In this document: piece after piece, positions 32,462-43,242 of the stretch
Position numbering within the stretch: the stretch's first letter is position 1
Layout of the letters: each line of letters begins with the position of its first letter
Source of the DNA: Peltaster fructicola
Taxonomy: Eukaryota; Ascomycota; Dothideomycetes
Assembly: GCA_001592805.2 (NCBI GenBank)
Contig: CP051140.1
Span: 3,597,501-3,661,500, forward strand
Reading direction: 5' to 3'
Length of the DNA stretch: 64,000 nt
Position numbers and translations under genes: made by a program
The notes under the pieces: generated by a model
Told to the model about the DNA's origin: nothing
Database searches by the model: none
Seen by the model: the letters and a program-made list of their open reading frames with translations, nothing else

Positions 32462-34370
32462 ATGTGTGGTATCTTCGCCTGTCATCAGTAAGACTCGAAT
32501 GCCACGTCAACACATGAACGATCGCTGACTGTGAAACGCAGGCATCCTGATGTCGCCAAGTTCAGGTCGACGGCCATTCGCATGGGCAAACAGATCAAGC
32601 ACCGTGGACCAGATTGGAGTGGTAACCATACTGCCAACAACACGATCCTTGTCCACGAGCGATTGAGCATCGTTGGTGTCGGTAAGCAGGCATTAGATGG
32701 TCACGAGACATGAAGCTGACCTCTCTGCGGACACTGGCGCACAACCTATCACCAACAAGGATGAGACAATCGCACTCGCTGTCAACGGCGAGATCTACAA
32801 CCACAAGATCTTGCGCAAGAGCTTATCGAAATTATACCCCTTCAAGACGCATTCCGACTGCGAAGTGATCATCCCTCTGTATGAAGAGCATGGAATCGAT
32901 GCGCCGAAATACCTCGATGGAATGTTCAGTTGGGTTTTGCATGACAAGGTTCAGGATCGTCTCATCGCAGCACGAGATCCAATCGGCATCACGACCTTCT
33001 ACATTGGTCGATCCTCCACCACTCCAGGCTCTGTCTACTTCGCCTCTGAGCTGAAGTGCTTGCACCCGGTCTGTGACGATATCCAGAGCTTCCCTCCAGG
33101 TCATGTCTACGACAGCAAGACTGATTCACTCACACGATACTACACGCCAAAATGGTTGGTCGAGCCATCCAACATTCCTACCACACCACTTGACCTCACA
33201 CTCCTGCGAGAGACGTTCGAGCGATCAGTGAGGAAACGATTGATGGCTGAAGTTCCATACGGTGTGCTGCTTTCCGGTGGTCTGGACAGTTCTCTCGTCG
33301 CCTCTATCGCTCAACGTGAGACCCTGCGTCTGCAGAAGGAATACGCCAAGACCCTTGCTCAATCAGGCGTCAACACACCAAACTTGAACGGTGCTGGTGT
33401 TGTCGATGATATGCCAGCTCCAGGCACGATTGATGCTGAAGAGCTGGCAGGTGTGGACGAGCAGTATAACCTCAGCTCTGTGCCAGTTCTCTCCCAGCTG
33501 AACAGTTTCTCTATTGGTCTACCAGGAGCACCAGACTCCAAGGCTGCCGCAGAGGTCGCTCGTTTTCTGGGTACCAAGCACCACTCTCTCACTTTCACCA
33601 TTCAGGAAGGTCTCGATTCTTTGTACGATGTGATCTACCACCTCGAGACCTACGACGTTACCACTATTCGAGCTTCAACACCCATGTTCCTCTTGTCACG
33701 GAAGATTAAGGCTATGGGTGTGAAGATGGTGCTCTCCGGCGAGGGCTCTGACGAGATCTTTGGCGGCTACCTTTACTTCCACAACGCACCAGACAAGAAG
33801 GCATTCCACGAGGAGACAGTTCGAAGAGTGAAGAACTTGCACTTGGCAGATTGTCTACGAGCCAACAAGTCCACATCTGCATGGGGTCTTGAGGCTCGTG
33901 TGCCATTCCTAGACAAGCAGTTCCTGGACGTGGCCATGAACATCGATCCACAAGAGAAGATGATCACAAAGAACAGGATAGAGAAGTACATTCTGCGAAA
34001 AGCGTTCGACACAGAGGGTGCACCTGGACAGAAGCCATATCTGCCGAAGCACATTCTCTGGCGACAGAAGGAGCAGTTCTCGGACGGTGTTGGATATGGC
34101 TGGATCGACGGTCTCAAGGACGAGGCCGCCAAGCATGTAACCGATGAGCAGATGAAGGAGGAGACCATTCGAAAGGAAAAGCCACAATGGGGTGACGATA
34201 TCCCAGATTCGAAGGAAGCTTACTGGTACAGAACGATGTTCGACGAGATCTTTCCACCATACTGTGCCAGCACGGTCATGAGGTGGACGCCAACCTGGAG
34301 CAAACAGACGGATCCTTCAGGAAGAGCCATTGCATCTCACGATGCAGCATATAAGGATGCAGCTGTATAG
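32462..34370 (+). CDS. ASN2: Asparagine synthetase (glutamine-hydrolysing)
   Basis: Makes asparagine from aspartate, glutamine and ATP in the cytosol. Exons are 32462-32487, 32542-32681 and 32731-34370, giving 601 aa. Cys2 of [12 protein letters not shown] is the glutaminase nucleophile. Other blocks are [22 protein letters not shown], the synthetase P-loop [34 protein letters not shown] and [17 protein letters not shown]. Intron 1 is GT-AG. Intron 2 (32682-32730, 49 nt) has donor GTAAGC and branch CTGAC, but the only boundary that yields the conserved VGVDTGAQP is a GG acceptor. A 34-nt alternative ending in AAG at 32715 is in frame but would insert ADLSA and leave almost no branch region. 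Confidence 0.9.
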
Positions 34371-34463
34371 ATGCTGCTATATAGACACAGAATATGCTTC
34401 TAACCACCTACTTCATAATGTGCCCGCCGAGCATCGGCTCAAAAGTCTGGAGGGTCTGCCCAT

Positions 34464-34470
34464 TGAGTCA
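34464..34470 (+). promoter_or_regulatory. Gcn4/CPC1 site, chorismate synthase
   Basis: Perfect TGAGTCA at -59 to -53 from the chorismate synthase start codon, in the 152-bp gap after asparagine synthetase. Confidence 0.6.
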
Positions 34471-34522
34471 TTGGAGATAATTATTTCGGTGCATTCATGC
34501 TGATCATTTTGACACAGCAACC

Positions 34523-35776
34523 ATGTCTTCCTTCGGTCAACACTTCCGAGTGACAACGTATGGCGAGTCCCACGGTCGCAGTGTCGGCTGCATCGTCGAT
34601 GGCTGTCCGCCAGGATTGCAGCTCACCGAAGATGATATCCAGCCTCAGATGACCAGACGTCGACCCGGTCAGAGTGCGCTCACGACTCCAAGAGCAGAGA
34701 AGGACAGGGTAGAGATACAGTCAGGCACTGAGTTTGGCATCACTCTGGGTACACCCATTGGCCTCAGGGTTATGAACGAGGACCAAAGGCCAAAGGATTA
34801 CGGCAACAGCACAATGGACCTCTATCCGCGACCAAGCCATGCAGACTGGACATACTTGGAGAAGTACGGAGTGAAGGCATCTTCAGGAGGTGGACGCAGT
34901 TCGGCCCGAGAGACGATAGGAAGAGTTGCAGCTGGTGCCATAGCAGAGAAGTACTTGGCTGTCGCACACGGTGTCGAGATCGTTGCTTTCACAAACTCTG
35001 TTGGTTCAGAGAAGCTCTTCCCTCCCACTCCAGAGTACCCATACCAGACGAACAATCCAGCCTTTCTACAGCTGGTCAACACGATCACGAGGCCAACGGT
35101 AGACAGCTTCTTGCCAGTCCGATGTCCTAATCAAGCCGCGACAGAGAGAATGGAGAAGGTCATAGCAGACTTCAGAGACAGACAGGACAGCATTGGTGGC
35201 ACAGTGACCTGTGTGATCAGGAACTGCCCAAGCGGACTTGGCGAGCCTTGCTTTGACAAGCTCGAGGCTACGCTGGCACATGCGATGCTGTCAATCCCTG
35301 CCACCAAAGGCTTCGAAATCGGAAGTGGCTTTGGTGGCTGCGAGATTCCAGGATCGATTCACAACGATCCGTTCGTCAAGGCCGAAGCCAATGATTCCAG
35401 CCTACCTGGACGTGTCAGGTCGAGACTGACGACCAAGACGAACAACTCTGGAGGCATACAAGGTGGCATTACCAACGGAGCACCAATCTACTTCACAGTT
35501 GCATTCAAGCCGGCAGCCACCATTGGCCAGGCACAGCAGACAGCAGGATACGACGAGGCAGACGGAGTACTTGAAGCCAAGGGAAGACATGATCCTTGTG
35601 TCATTCCTCGTGCTATTCCCATTGTGGAGGCTATGGCTGCCTTAGCAGTGATGGATGCTGTCCTTTCGCAGAGCGCGAGGCAAAGTGCACGGGGTTTGCT
35701 CCCAGCTATCGATGGGAAGACGATTCCCATCTCGATGACCCATAACAACCTGACAGCTGCCAACGGGCAAAGCTAG
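34523..35776 (+). CDS. ARO2: Chorismate synthase
   Basis: Last step of the shikimate pathway: EPSP to chorismate, using reduced flavin; fungal enzymes also have flavin reductase activity. Single exon, 417 aa, a little longer than yeast Aro2. Signatures are [20 protein letters not shown] near the N-terminus, [20 protein letters not shown] and [20 protein letters not shown]. The frame is complete. It ends 115 bp before the convergent VPS29 stop. Confidence 0.95.
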   Translation: MSSFGQHFRVTTYGESHGRSVGCIVDGCPPGLQLTEDDIQPQMTRRRPGQSALTTPRAEKDRVEIQSGTEFGITLGTPIGLRVMNEDQRPKDYGNSTMDLYPRPSHADWTYLEKYGVKASSGGGRSSARETIGRVAAGAIAEKYLAVAHGVEIVAFTNSVGSEKLFPPTPEYPYQTNNPAFLQLVNTITRPTVDSFLPVRCPNQAATERMEKVIADFRDRQDSIGGTVTCVIRNCPSGLGEPCFDKLEATLAHAMLSIPATKGFEIGSGFGGCEIPGSIHNDPFVKAEANDSSLPGRVRSRLTTKTNNSGGIQGGITNGAPIYFTVAFKPAATIGQAQQTAGYDEADGVLEAKGRHDPCVIPRAIPIVEAMAALAVMDAVLSQSARQSARGLLPAIDGKTIPISMTHNNLTAANGQS

Positions 35777-35891
35777 AGCTGTAGATCTCGTGATATAGGC
35801 TGTACCATATGCTCAAGCTGCGACGAGACTCTTATGAATCTGACGACATGCTCAGGCGACGATGGTACCCTCCATGAGTCTGAAGTGACGC

Positions 35892-36674
35892 TCAAGCGCC
35901 AATCGCTCCCTTCCTGAAGCTGATTTTCTCAACGCCAACACTCTCCTTACCCTCAGCATCCTGCTTGAGCTGATACACGTACAGGACGAGCACATCGCCC
36001 TGCACGTCCATGAGCACAAAGCTTGGCACGTTCTCGTCCTCGCCTTCATCTGCGCCGAGTGTCTCGTCTGACCAGCTGGTAGCGCCCGTCGCTGAGCCTG
36101 GGTTCACGAAGAACTTGCCCTCCATCTCGTATGCCTCGAATTTGCATGTTCCAGCCCAACATAGCACGTCAACATCCATCTGGCGTGCAGCGATGAGTAG
36201 CGCATCTGGATCGCCTGGTGGGATTATGCTATCGCCATGTGTGAAACCGATGCGCAGGCTGCCATGGGTGACAACCTTCGACAGGGCTGTCGGTATGGGA
36301 AAGCTGGCTTCTGGTGGATTGCCTGGGTTCTGTGCTTGGTGCGGTGGTGCTGGAGTCGCGCTCGTGAGTGGTATGTCGAAGTCACCTTTGACAAGCTGTA
36401 AGTCTGGCGACAACCCTCGCAGGAAGGCATAGACCGATGGCGATGTGAGATTGCCCAAACATAATATCTGGCTGATCTTTCCCGGTGTCAAGAGCTTCTT
36501 GAACTGTTCTCTTGTAAGCCTGCGTCTCTGGTCTCGCTAGGGATATGCACCTTTGCTGGTATGTCCTGCCATAAGCCGTCAGTCTGGCTTCATGTTTGGG
36601 AGTATTTCAAAGCTCACAATCGCGCGATCCGGTATGAACAGGTCGGCCAGGACCAGGACCAGCCTTGCGGTCAT
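35892..36674 (-). CDS. VPS29: Retromer subunit VPS29, with a 15-nt micro-exon
   Basis: Phosphoesterase-fold scaffold of the retromer complex for endosome-to-Golgi recycling. Exons are 36618-36674 (MTARLVLVLADLFIPDRAI), 36551-36565 (DIPAK) and 35892-36503, giving 227 aa; introns are 52 and 47 nt. The 15-nt exon is needed to give the family sequence RAIDIPAKFKKLLTPGKI. Later blocks are ILCLGNLTSPSVYAFL, VKGDFDIP, RIGFTHGDSIIPPGDP, VLCWAGTCKFEAYE and FFVNPGSATGA. The expected GHTH-like loop reads WAGTCK, which is common in VPS29 proteins that lack catalysis. A Pro-rich insertion follows the LTSAT strand. Confidence 0.9.
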
Positions 36675-36975
36675 CTTCGTCAATTGTACTTTCGTGATCT
36701 TACTATGGTGTAGCTCTCATCTCACCTCGCGTCATCGCTAGACTTGCCTCAAGAAGATCCGCAGTGTTGCCGAAGCTATGCCCGAATTTCGCAGTGCTGT
36801 CGTCGTCTGGGGAGGCACTAGAAAGGAATGCGAGATGTCAGATGTAGGGAGCCAGGAAAATTTCCCAACCTGCTCACACATTGCAGCCGGTTGATGCGGT
36901 TCCTAAAATCTGACTCATTGGGAACTGCACTCCACTACGAGGTTGCAGGCGCTTCTGCTGCGTAAGTAGCCCCAG
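36675..36975. other. Divergent promoter VPS29/AGX1
   Basis: 301 bp; contains the TGACTCA site listed separately. Confidence 0.5.
36911..36917 (+). promoter_or_regulatory. Gcn4/CPC1 site, AGX1
   Basis: Perfect TGACTCA at -65 to -59 from the first AGX1 start codon, in the region shared with VPS29. Confidence 0.55.
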
Positions 36976-38370
36976 ATGTCTTCGCACAATGCTTTCAATG
37001 CCATATTTGCTGCCCGCGCCATAACTCGATCTACAACCACTGTCACTGCGAGGCTCTTCCACTCTTTCCGTCATCGCTACTCTACTACCCCGCGTTCGTC
37101 CGAAATATCAAAGCTGGCGTCGCCGAACGAGAGGTTGTCTCTCATATCGAGACATCTCACTCCCAACACACAGACCTCGCAACAGCTGCGCTCATATTCA
37201 CAGTCGCCCAAGATGTCTTCCCAGCCCGATCACCCAGCTCTCCTGATCCCAGGACCAATCGAATTCGACGATGAAGTGCTTCAGGCCATGAGCCACTTCA
37301 GCGAGTCTCATGTCGGACAGCCATTCGTCAACTGCTTCGGAGAGTCATTGACCATGCTCCGTAAGCTCTTTCAGACGACTGATCCAGCAAGTCAGCCATT
37401 CGTCATCTCAGGTTCTGGCACACTCGGCTGGGATCAAGTTGCAGCAAACCTGTCGGAGCCTGGTGATGACGTTCTTGTCCTGCACACTGGTTACTTTGCA
37501 GACAGCTTCGCAGACTGTTTCGAGACATACGGCGTGAAGGCTACACAGCTCAAGGCACCAATCGGTGACAGGCCACAGCTGCCAGAAGTTGAGAAGGCAT
37601 TGAAAGAGAAGAAGTACAAGCTGCTTACCGTCACACACACTGACACATCAACTGGTGTGCTCAGTGAGATCAAGGCACTGTCCGAGCTGGTACAAAGAGT
37701 GTCTCCAGAGACATTATTGATTGTGGACGGAGTATGCAGTGTTGGTTGCGAGGAGATTCGATTCGATGACTGGAAGATTGATGCTGTCATCACTGCTTCA
37801 CAGAAGGCCATCGGCTGCCCTGCTGGTCTCAGCATAGTCATGGCATCCGGCCGCGCCATTGAGACCTTCAAAGCACGAAAGACACGACCAAACTCATACT
37901 TCGGCAGCTGGAAGAACTGGCTTCCGATCATGCAGAACTACGAGGCCAAGAAGCCATCGTACTTCGCAACACCATCACCACAGCTGGTGCGTGCTCTGCA
38001 CACCACACTCACACAGATCACCTCTCGTCCACTTGAGGAGCGTTTCAAGGCGCACAGAGATGCTTCCCAGAAGGTGAAGAAGGCAATTGCCGACCTTGGT
38101 CTCAAGCAGCTGGCGACCAAGCCAGAGAACCAGGCCAACGGTATGACAGCTGTCTACCTCCCCGAAGGCATGACACCACCACAGGTCCTGCCAAGCCTGC
38201 TCAAGAAGGGTGTAATCTTTGCTGGCGGCCTGCACAAGGAAATTGCAACGAAGTATGTCAGATTCGGTCACATGGGTGTGTCTGTCACCGATCCAAAGAG
38301 AGACGACATCGACAGAGCAATTGTTGCATTGAAGGAGGGCTTGGCTGAGGCTGGCTACAAGGCACCTTGA
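36976..38370 (+). CDS. AGX1: Alanine-glyoxylate aminotransferase
   Basis: PLP enzyme converting glyoxylate and alanine to glycine and pyruvate. Single exon, 464 aa from the first ATG. The core begins at Met80 (nt 37213, MSSQPDHPALLIPGP). The 79-residue extension is rich in Arg/Ser/Thr with almost no acidic residues up to residue 40 and looks like a mitochondrial presequence. Use of both starts could give mitochondrial and cytosolic forms. Key blocks are SGSGTLGWDQVAANL, VTHTDTSTGVLSEI, IVDGVCSVGCEE and ITASQKAIGCPAGLS, with the PLP lysine at residue 277. FGHMGVSVTD lies near the C-terminus. The C-terminal KAP is not a peroxisomal signal. Confidence 0.92.
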   Translation: MSSHNAFNAIFAARAITRSTTTVTARLFHSFRHRYSTTPRSSEISKLASPNERLSLISRHLTPNTQTSQQLRSYSQSPKMSSQPDHPALLIPGPIEFDDEVLQAMSHFSESHVGQPFVNCFGESLTMLRKLFQTTDPASQPFVISGSGTLGWDQVAANLSEPGDDVLVLHTGYFADSFADCFETYGVKATQLKAPIGDRPQLPEVEKALKEKKYKLLTVTHTDTSTGVLSEIKALSELVQRVSPETLLIVDGVCSVGCEEIRFDDWKIDAVITASQKAIGCPAGLSIVMASGRAIETFKARKTRPNSYFGSWKNWLPIMQNYEAKKPSYFATPSPQLVRALHTTLTQITSRPLEERFKAHRDASQKVKKAIADLGLKQLATKPENQANGMTAVYLPEGMTPPQVLPSLLKKGVIFAGGLHKEIATKYVRFGHMGVSVTDPKRDDIDRAIVALKEGLAEAGYKAP

Positions 38371-38872
38371 GCTTGGCATAAGATAGTCGAAAGCCTGACA
38401 GACGTTGGCATAAAGTGTATGTGGATGTAGTGTCAGTAGCTCTTGGCAGGCTTCTGTACATCTTAAAATCCTAAGACATATGTTTCACCCAAGCTCTTGG
38501 CTTATTAAGTGGTCTGCAGGTCTTGGGATGTCTGACGATCACTTGGCACGCCCGTGGCCATCGATGTAACACTACTGCAGATGGTGTAACAAGCAAGGTA
38601 TCAACGAGATCGAGCTATTGCGAAGGTTACCAATACCTGCGTGATGGAGCGTAATTGTAGTATTGCTGTGCTGCTCTCATATGCGTGTTTCTCTACTAGA
38701 CTTTGCACTCGCATGTCCGCACCTTCCTTGTGCGCACAGCTCGCCAAATTCGTGGTATTGCGAACTTCGCTTCTACCTTTCTCCTCGATTCATGCATGCA
38801 CAACAATGCAGCTGACTAGGTCACTCCCACGCAAACACGTAAGAGCTTCTTGTCATTCCTGAGTACGAGTCA
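38371..38872. other. Intergenic, EFM6 upstream
   Basis: About 500 bp with no supported gene or RNA. Confidence 0.5.
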
Positions 38873-39659
38873 ATGGCTTCGTCAGCGCGTTCGTCTATCG
38901 ATGGAGACAATCCATTTGGCGGGCTCGACGAACTTGTTCCACCGCGAGATGTGAAGACGGCTACAATAACAACAATCGATTTTGATGGACTTCTTAGCAC
39001 TCCCCTCCTCCTTCACGAAGACCTCGCCAAAGGATGTGGTGGACAGCTTTGGCCAGCAGGTGTTCGCCTAGCCAAGTACCTTCTACGAAGCAAGCGGGAT
39101 GAGTTGAGAGACTGTTCAATGTGCGATCACGTCGCTCTCCTTACCAGAAAAAGCTAATCCAACGCTGTCAGTGTTGAGCTCGGATCTGGAGGAGGTCTAA
39201 CAGGGTAAGAGGACACACGAGCGTTGTGCTTTTCCAAGCTGAACCACGCACGGTCTCGCAGCTGCAGTGGGATGCGGTACGCAGCAAACGCTGCATATCA
39301 CGGATCAGGAAGTCATGTACGATTTGATGGTCCGGAATATCGAACTCAACGATCTCACAGATCGAGTGAAAGCATCGATCTACGACTGGGGACAGCCTAC
39401 ACCCGCTGCAGTGCCGGCCCATCCAGATGTTATCCTTGCAGCAGATTGCGTGTACTTCGAGCCAGCGTTCGAGCCTCTGAGACACACACTGATCGATTTG
39501 ATTGGTGACAGCACAAAATGCTACTTTTGCTTCAAGAAAAGGCGACGAGCAGATCTGCACTTTATCAAAGCTGCCAAGAAGACGTTCGATGTCGTTGAGA
39601 TCACTGACGATCCAGATTATCAGACTTATGCGAGAGAGAATGTGCATCTGTGCGTCTGA
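38873..39659 (+). CDS. EFM6: Protein-lysine methyltransferase EFM6 (METTL21-type)
   Basis: SAM-dependent seven-beta-strand methyltransferase; yeast Efm6 modifies elongation factor eEF1A. Exons are 38873-39120, 39172-39204 and 39254-39659, giving 228 aa. Blocks are LHEDLAKGCGGQLWPAGVRLAKYLL, motif I VELGSGGGLTGLA, and VILAADCVYFEPAFEPL. Intron 1 is GT-AG (51 nt). Intron 2 (39205-39253, 49 nt) has donor GTAAGA and a CTGAAC branch. The frame and the conserved GLTGLA sequence need a GG acceptor (CACGG). The nearest AG (CTCGCAG, 39261) puts the rest out of frame. An extra G at the donor would be the alternative explanation. Confidence 0.85.
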
Positions 39660-41033
39660 GGTATATCTCATTCAAGAACGAACTGACCATCAGCAGTTAT
39701 GTCATGACGAAGAAAGCAACACAAGGCTAAGCACTGTTTACGTCCGCAATAGTCATCAACAGGAACATGCTTCACTGATCGTCCCCGTTCGCCAGGGATA
39801 TGATATCGCACTTCTGCAAAAGACAGTTGACCAACCAATCCTGTGACCACAATCCTTCACCTGTTGACGATCATCTGCATCGATGCAGATCAAGAAGAAA
39901 GCCAAACATTCATGCACATAACAAGGCCTTGGCGAGAAGCTTGGCTGCGCCAAATACTGGAGATGATGCACAAACGTGATTGAGGCATCCCTTATCGTTC
40001 ATTGACCACGCAGTGGCTAAGTCTGGACAAGTCTCCTGCTCAAGCGCTGCGTCTACAGACGCCGGGCACCGGAAATGCGAGATTGATGCCATCATCAGCG
40101 AAGAAGCGCCGATGCGGGACGCCTCGAGTCGAGTCGAAAAATGTCGGGACCACTCGTGTTAGGCGTTTTCTGGGCAGGAGTAAAGACTAAAAACTGATTG
40201 AGCACTGTCATTACTTGGCGCCTCCAACAAGGCTTCTCCGACGTTTTCGCAATATTACAGCTGGGTCCGTTCAGGACGCCGTGCTGATGACAAGGCACAG
40301 CCTGATGGCGAAGTTAGAGGAATGGTTCCCATGACCTTTTGCTAAGCAGACCGCCGCAGAGTAGGACGCCGAAGGACCGAGCGGCGAAGAGATGATGTCA
40401 GACGCAAGACAGTGCACTGAGACGAATCAAAGAGCTTATCGTGGAGCAGTGCACGGAAACATCGGCAATTGAAGCAAAGCGATGTGAAGTGAAAGAATGG
40501 GCCTCCACAAATGAACATCATGGCCTTGACGCTTGACGAGAACAACTCGCCGCACTATTACCAGACGATGCACGCCTCGTATGCGCGCAAGAACAAGGTA
40601 CCAGCGCTGCAGAGCTGCCGATTTTCCCGCACTAGCACCGTGGACCGTTACATGCACTGCTTGGCCGACTTTCCGAGCAGTGACCAGGTCTGCTGTGCTG
40701 TGTCAACCGCAGCTCTGCCCCGAATGCGCTGCTCTCTAATAGTCGACTCCCCACATCCCACCCTGCAGCGCTTCTCATTGCATTCACCCACCACTCTCTC
40801 ATATACTCTGACCAGACCCAGTTCCCTCTTCTTTTTCCATTTCAACCATACATTGAGATGTCGACAAGCCTATCATGGACGATCAGACGAAGCTGATTAA
40901 TGGACGGGCTCCTTCGACACACAAATTGATTGCAGCTATATAAAGGCTGAACACCAATAGTACGCCCTGGCCTACACGCCTCACATAACAATCACATCCT
41001 ACCAACAAGTAACCAACATCTTTTTACACTTTT
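39660..41033. other. Long intergenic region
   Basis: 1374 bp, the longest gap in the window. Open frames of 60-130 codons occur on both strands without domains. The last 100 bp hold a TATA box and a pyrimidine/CAA-rich leader of the next gene. Confidence 0.5.
40937..40945 (+). promoter_or_regulatory. TATA box
   Basis: TATATAAAG, 97 bp upstream of the first ATG of the next small gene, followed by an A/C-rich leader typical of strongly expressed or inducible fungal genes. Confidence 0.55.
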
Positions 41034-41510
41034 ATGCCGCACATTCACGCCGCAAACATGGTATTCAGCTGTTTTAATGGCAGCTCACGGCGCGACTCGG
41101 AGGCATTCGATCCTGAACCTGTTGCTCGAAAGACCACGATGAAAAAGAGAAGCACATTTCAGCTCAGGAGAGTTGCAACAAACACACCATCTGTCTCATC
41201 GTCGCGGACAAGTTCAAACGCAAGCATAGCTCAGTTACCACCTTGTCCACATCTGGACGACCCCAAGATCGACGCTCTCATGATGCCAGTTCCAAACGAT
41301 GGACGACAATCACGTTGTCTCCGACTCAGCTACCCGAAGATCTACAGCAACATTGTCACCGACATGAAGGAGGCCAAGGGTTGCCGAGATTGGCGCAACT
41401 TTGCTGTCTTCGAAGCGGATGACGTTGATGACAGCATCTCTGCCGACGATCTTGCTCGTAAGAAGTCAGAGGACTACGAGAAGAAGATGGCAGCGTTCGG
41501 TAGCTTCTGA
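41034..41510 (+). CDS. Small soluble protein, unknown function
   Basis: Not recognised. 158 aa from 41034, or 150 aa from the next ATG at 41058 (MVFSCFNGSSRRDSEAF). The N-terminal half is basic and Ser/Thr-rich (KKRSTFQLRRVATNTPSVSS). The C-terminal half looks folded and charged: SYPKIYSNIVTDMKEAKGCRDW, then an acidic DDVDDSISADDLARKKSEDYEKK helix. No signal peptide or membrane segment. A TATA box upstream suggests regulated expression. Confidence 0.6.
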   Translation: MPHIHAANMVFSCFNGSSRRDSEAFDPEPVARKTTMKKRSTFQLRRVATNTPSVSSSRTSSNASIAQLPPCPHLDDPKIDALMMPVPNDGRQSRCLRLSYPKIYSNIVTDMKEAKGCRDWRNFAVFEADDVDDSISADDLARKKSEDYEKKMAAFGSF

Positions 41511-41995
41511 GCTACAATCAGATGCGTTGCAACCTAGCCGATCAAGATCGACAGCAGCTACGTCACCAGAAGGTGTCGATACGGCTATATTGCCAAAAGG
41601 CATGCACAAACCGTCCACAAAATCTTTGGCAACAACAGCCTCTGTGGAATTACCCATTGACAGAGTCGATTCACACCACCACAAGGCGGTACTATACATC
41701 ATACGCAAGTGAGCGTTACTACTACTTCCCTTCACGAGATACCCACGAATTAGCATGGCGTTGGCCGGCTGCAGCATAGACTGCATGATACATATAGCAA
41801 ATAATGATACAATGAACCCGTCTGGGCAATCACAAACAATATGCATCTTTGCGTGCTCGTTGCTATCTTGTGGCTGTGGTGGTGGTGCTGATCGTCTGGT
41901 AAAACTTGTCCGCAAGACTTCCGCGTCTTAGAGCTTCGCAGTCATGAGCGCTACATTGACATCTACACATTCTTTGCATACCCACAATCATCAAC
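41511..41995. other. Intergenic, COA1 upstream
   Basis: 485 bp. A plus-strand frame continues out of the small gene in another register and is not convincing. Confidence 0.5.
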
Positions 41996-42706
41996 ATGCT
42001 TCCACGATCTCTCTTGCGGCATGCTCTTCGCCGTCCAAGATTCACATCGACACAATGGCAGTCTGCGCGACGGACGCTCGTAGCTGCACCCAGACCGAAC
42101 TCTGGACCTTTGATGGAGCGACGTGGTGATCGAGCGCTGCCTGCTATTCCTTCTACATATGGCTGGCTGAAAACCATTCCAATCTTCCTGCTGGCCATGG
42201 CGGGATGCTCCTTGGCCATCTTCAACTACCAGAAATCAAATTCGTCCGTTGTATCTAGCACAATGTACGCCCTTCGAAAGCACCCAGAAGCAAGAGAAGC
42301 ACTGGGTGACGAGATCTACTTCGCACAGCAAATACCTTGGATCTGGGGCACAATCAATCAATTGCACGGCCACATCGATATCAGCTTTAGTGTGAAGGGC
42401 ACAAAGAGCAAAGGCATGATGCGCTTCCATAGCGAGAGAAAGACGAGAATGGGATACGTAAGTTAGCAGTGGCAGGGCCGGCGCGGAGCTGACGCGGGCA
42501 TAGTTTGACACAATAGAATGGACATTGACGACTGATGATGGCCGGACAATATCATTGATGGATGGGCAGAACTTGGACCCATTTCCACAGGCAGAGACAA
42601 CCACTTCCGTAGCCACAGCGTGAGTCGACCAGTCAAGGAATAATGTCCGTACGGATTGAATGCGCACAGAACGGCGGCCCGGCCTCTCACAACGCCTCGA
42701 CCTTGA
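41996..42706 (+). CDS. COA1: Cytochrome c oxidase assembly factor COA1
   Basis: Inner-membrane factor acting early in Cox1 maturation. Exons are 41996-42457, 42504-42619 and 42670-42706 (introns 46 and 50 nt), giving 204 aa. The N-terminus is an Arg-rich presequence (MLPRSLLRHALRRPRFTST). A membrane helix follows (TIPIFLLAMAGCSLAIFNY), then the family core SSVVSSTMYALRKHPEAREALGDEIYFA, WIWGTINQLHGHIDISFSVKG and FDTIEWTLTTDDG. The last exon encodes only 12 residues. Confidence 0.88.
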
Positions 42707-43242
42707 ACAAGGGGCTTGGTGCAAATATCTAGGCAAGCCCATCAGCACGGCTGGACAGGGAGGCTCTAAGGTCTCTGGAATCTTGAAAAAGGCCGGCCGA
42801 CCAAAATTCCATAACCAGGATCAAGACGTGCATGTCAGCTCGAGAGAGAGAGAAGGTGACTGAATGGCATCCGACACTGTTATGGCACATACTATATCGC
42901 ACCAGCATGGCCCTTCGAATGCTCGAATCTTGTGTACAAGATCTACTGACGTCTTGAGACATCATCGCAGGAGCTGATCTCCTTCGGGGTGAAGTATGAG
43001 TTGATTATCCCTTGCTTCGCTCGTCGATCATTATCCCTACCACACATCATTCTTTCAAAAGCCACCCAAGTGCAAGGGCTTCTTCTGGAAATGCCTCGCG
43101 TCTACTGCGTGATGGCGTACCATGAGCAGGAGAGAATATGTCTGAGACTTCCAAGACAGTGTCTTCAACTCAGACACCTGCAAAACGAGGACCGTTACGC
43201 TGAACAAGCAAGCAGGGTGCTTCCTGGACCGTCGCAGCTCAG
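42707..43242. other. Intergenic, AXL2 upstream
   Basis: 536 bp; an open frame at 42989-43258 overlaps the AXL2 start out of frame and is not supported. Confidence 0.5.

Noticed and set aside
40511-40900. 129-codon plus frame before the small TATA-driven gene
   Set aside because: Low-complexity Ser/Thr/Leu composition from CT-rich DNA and no domain.
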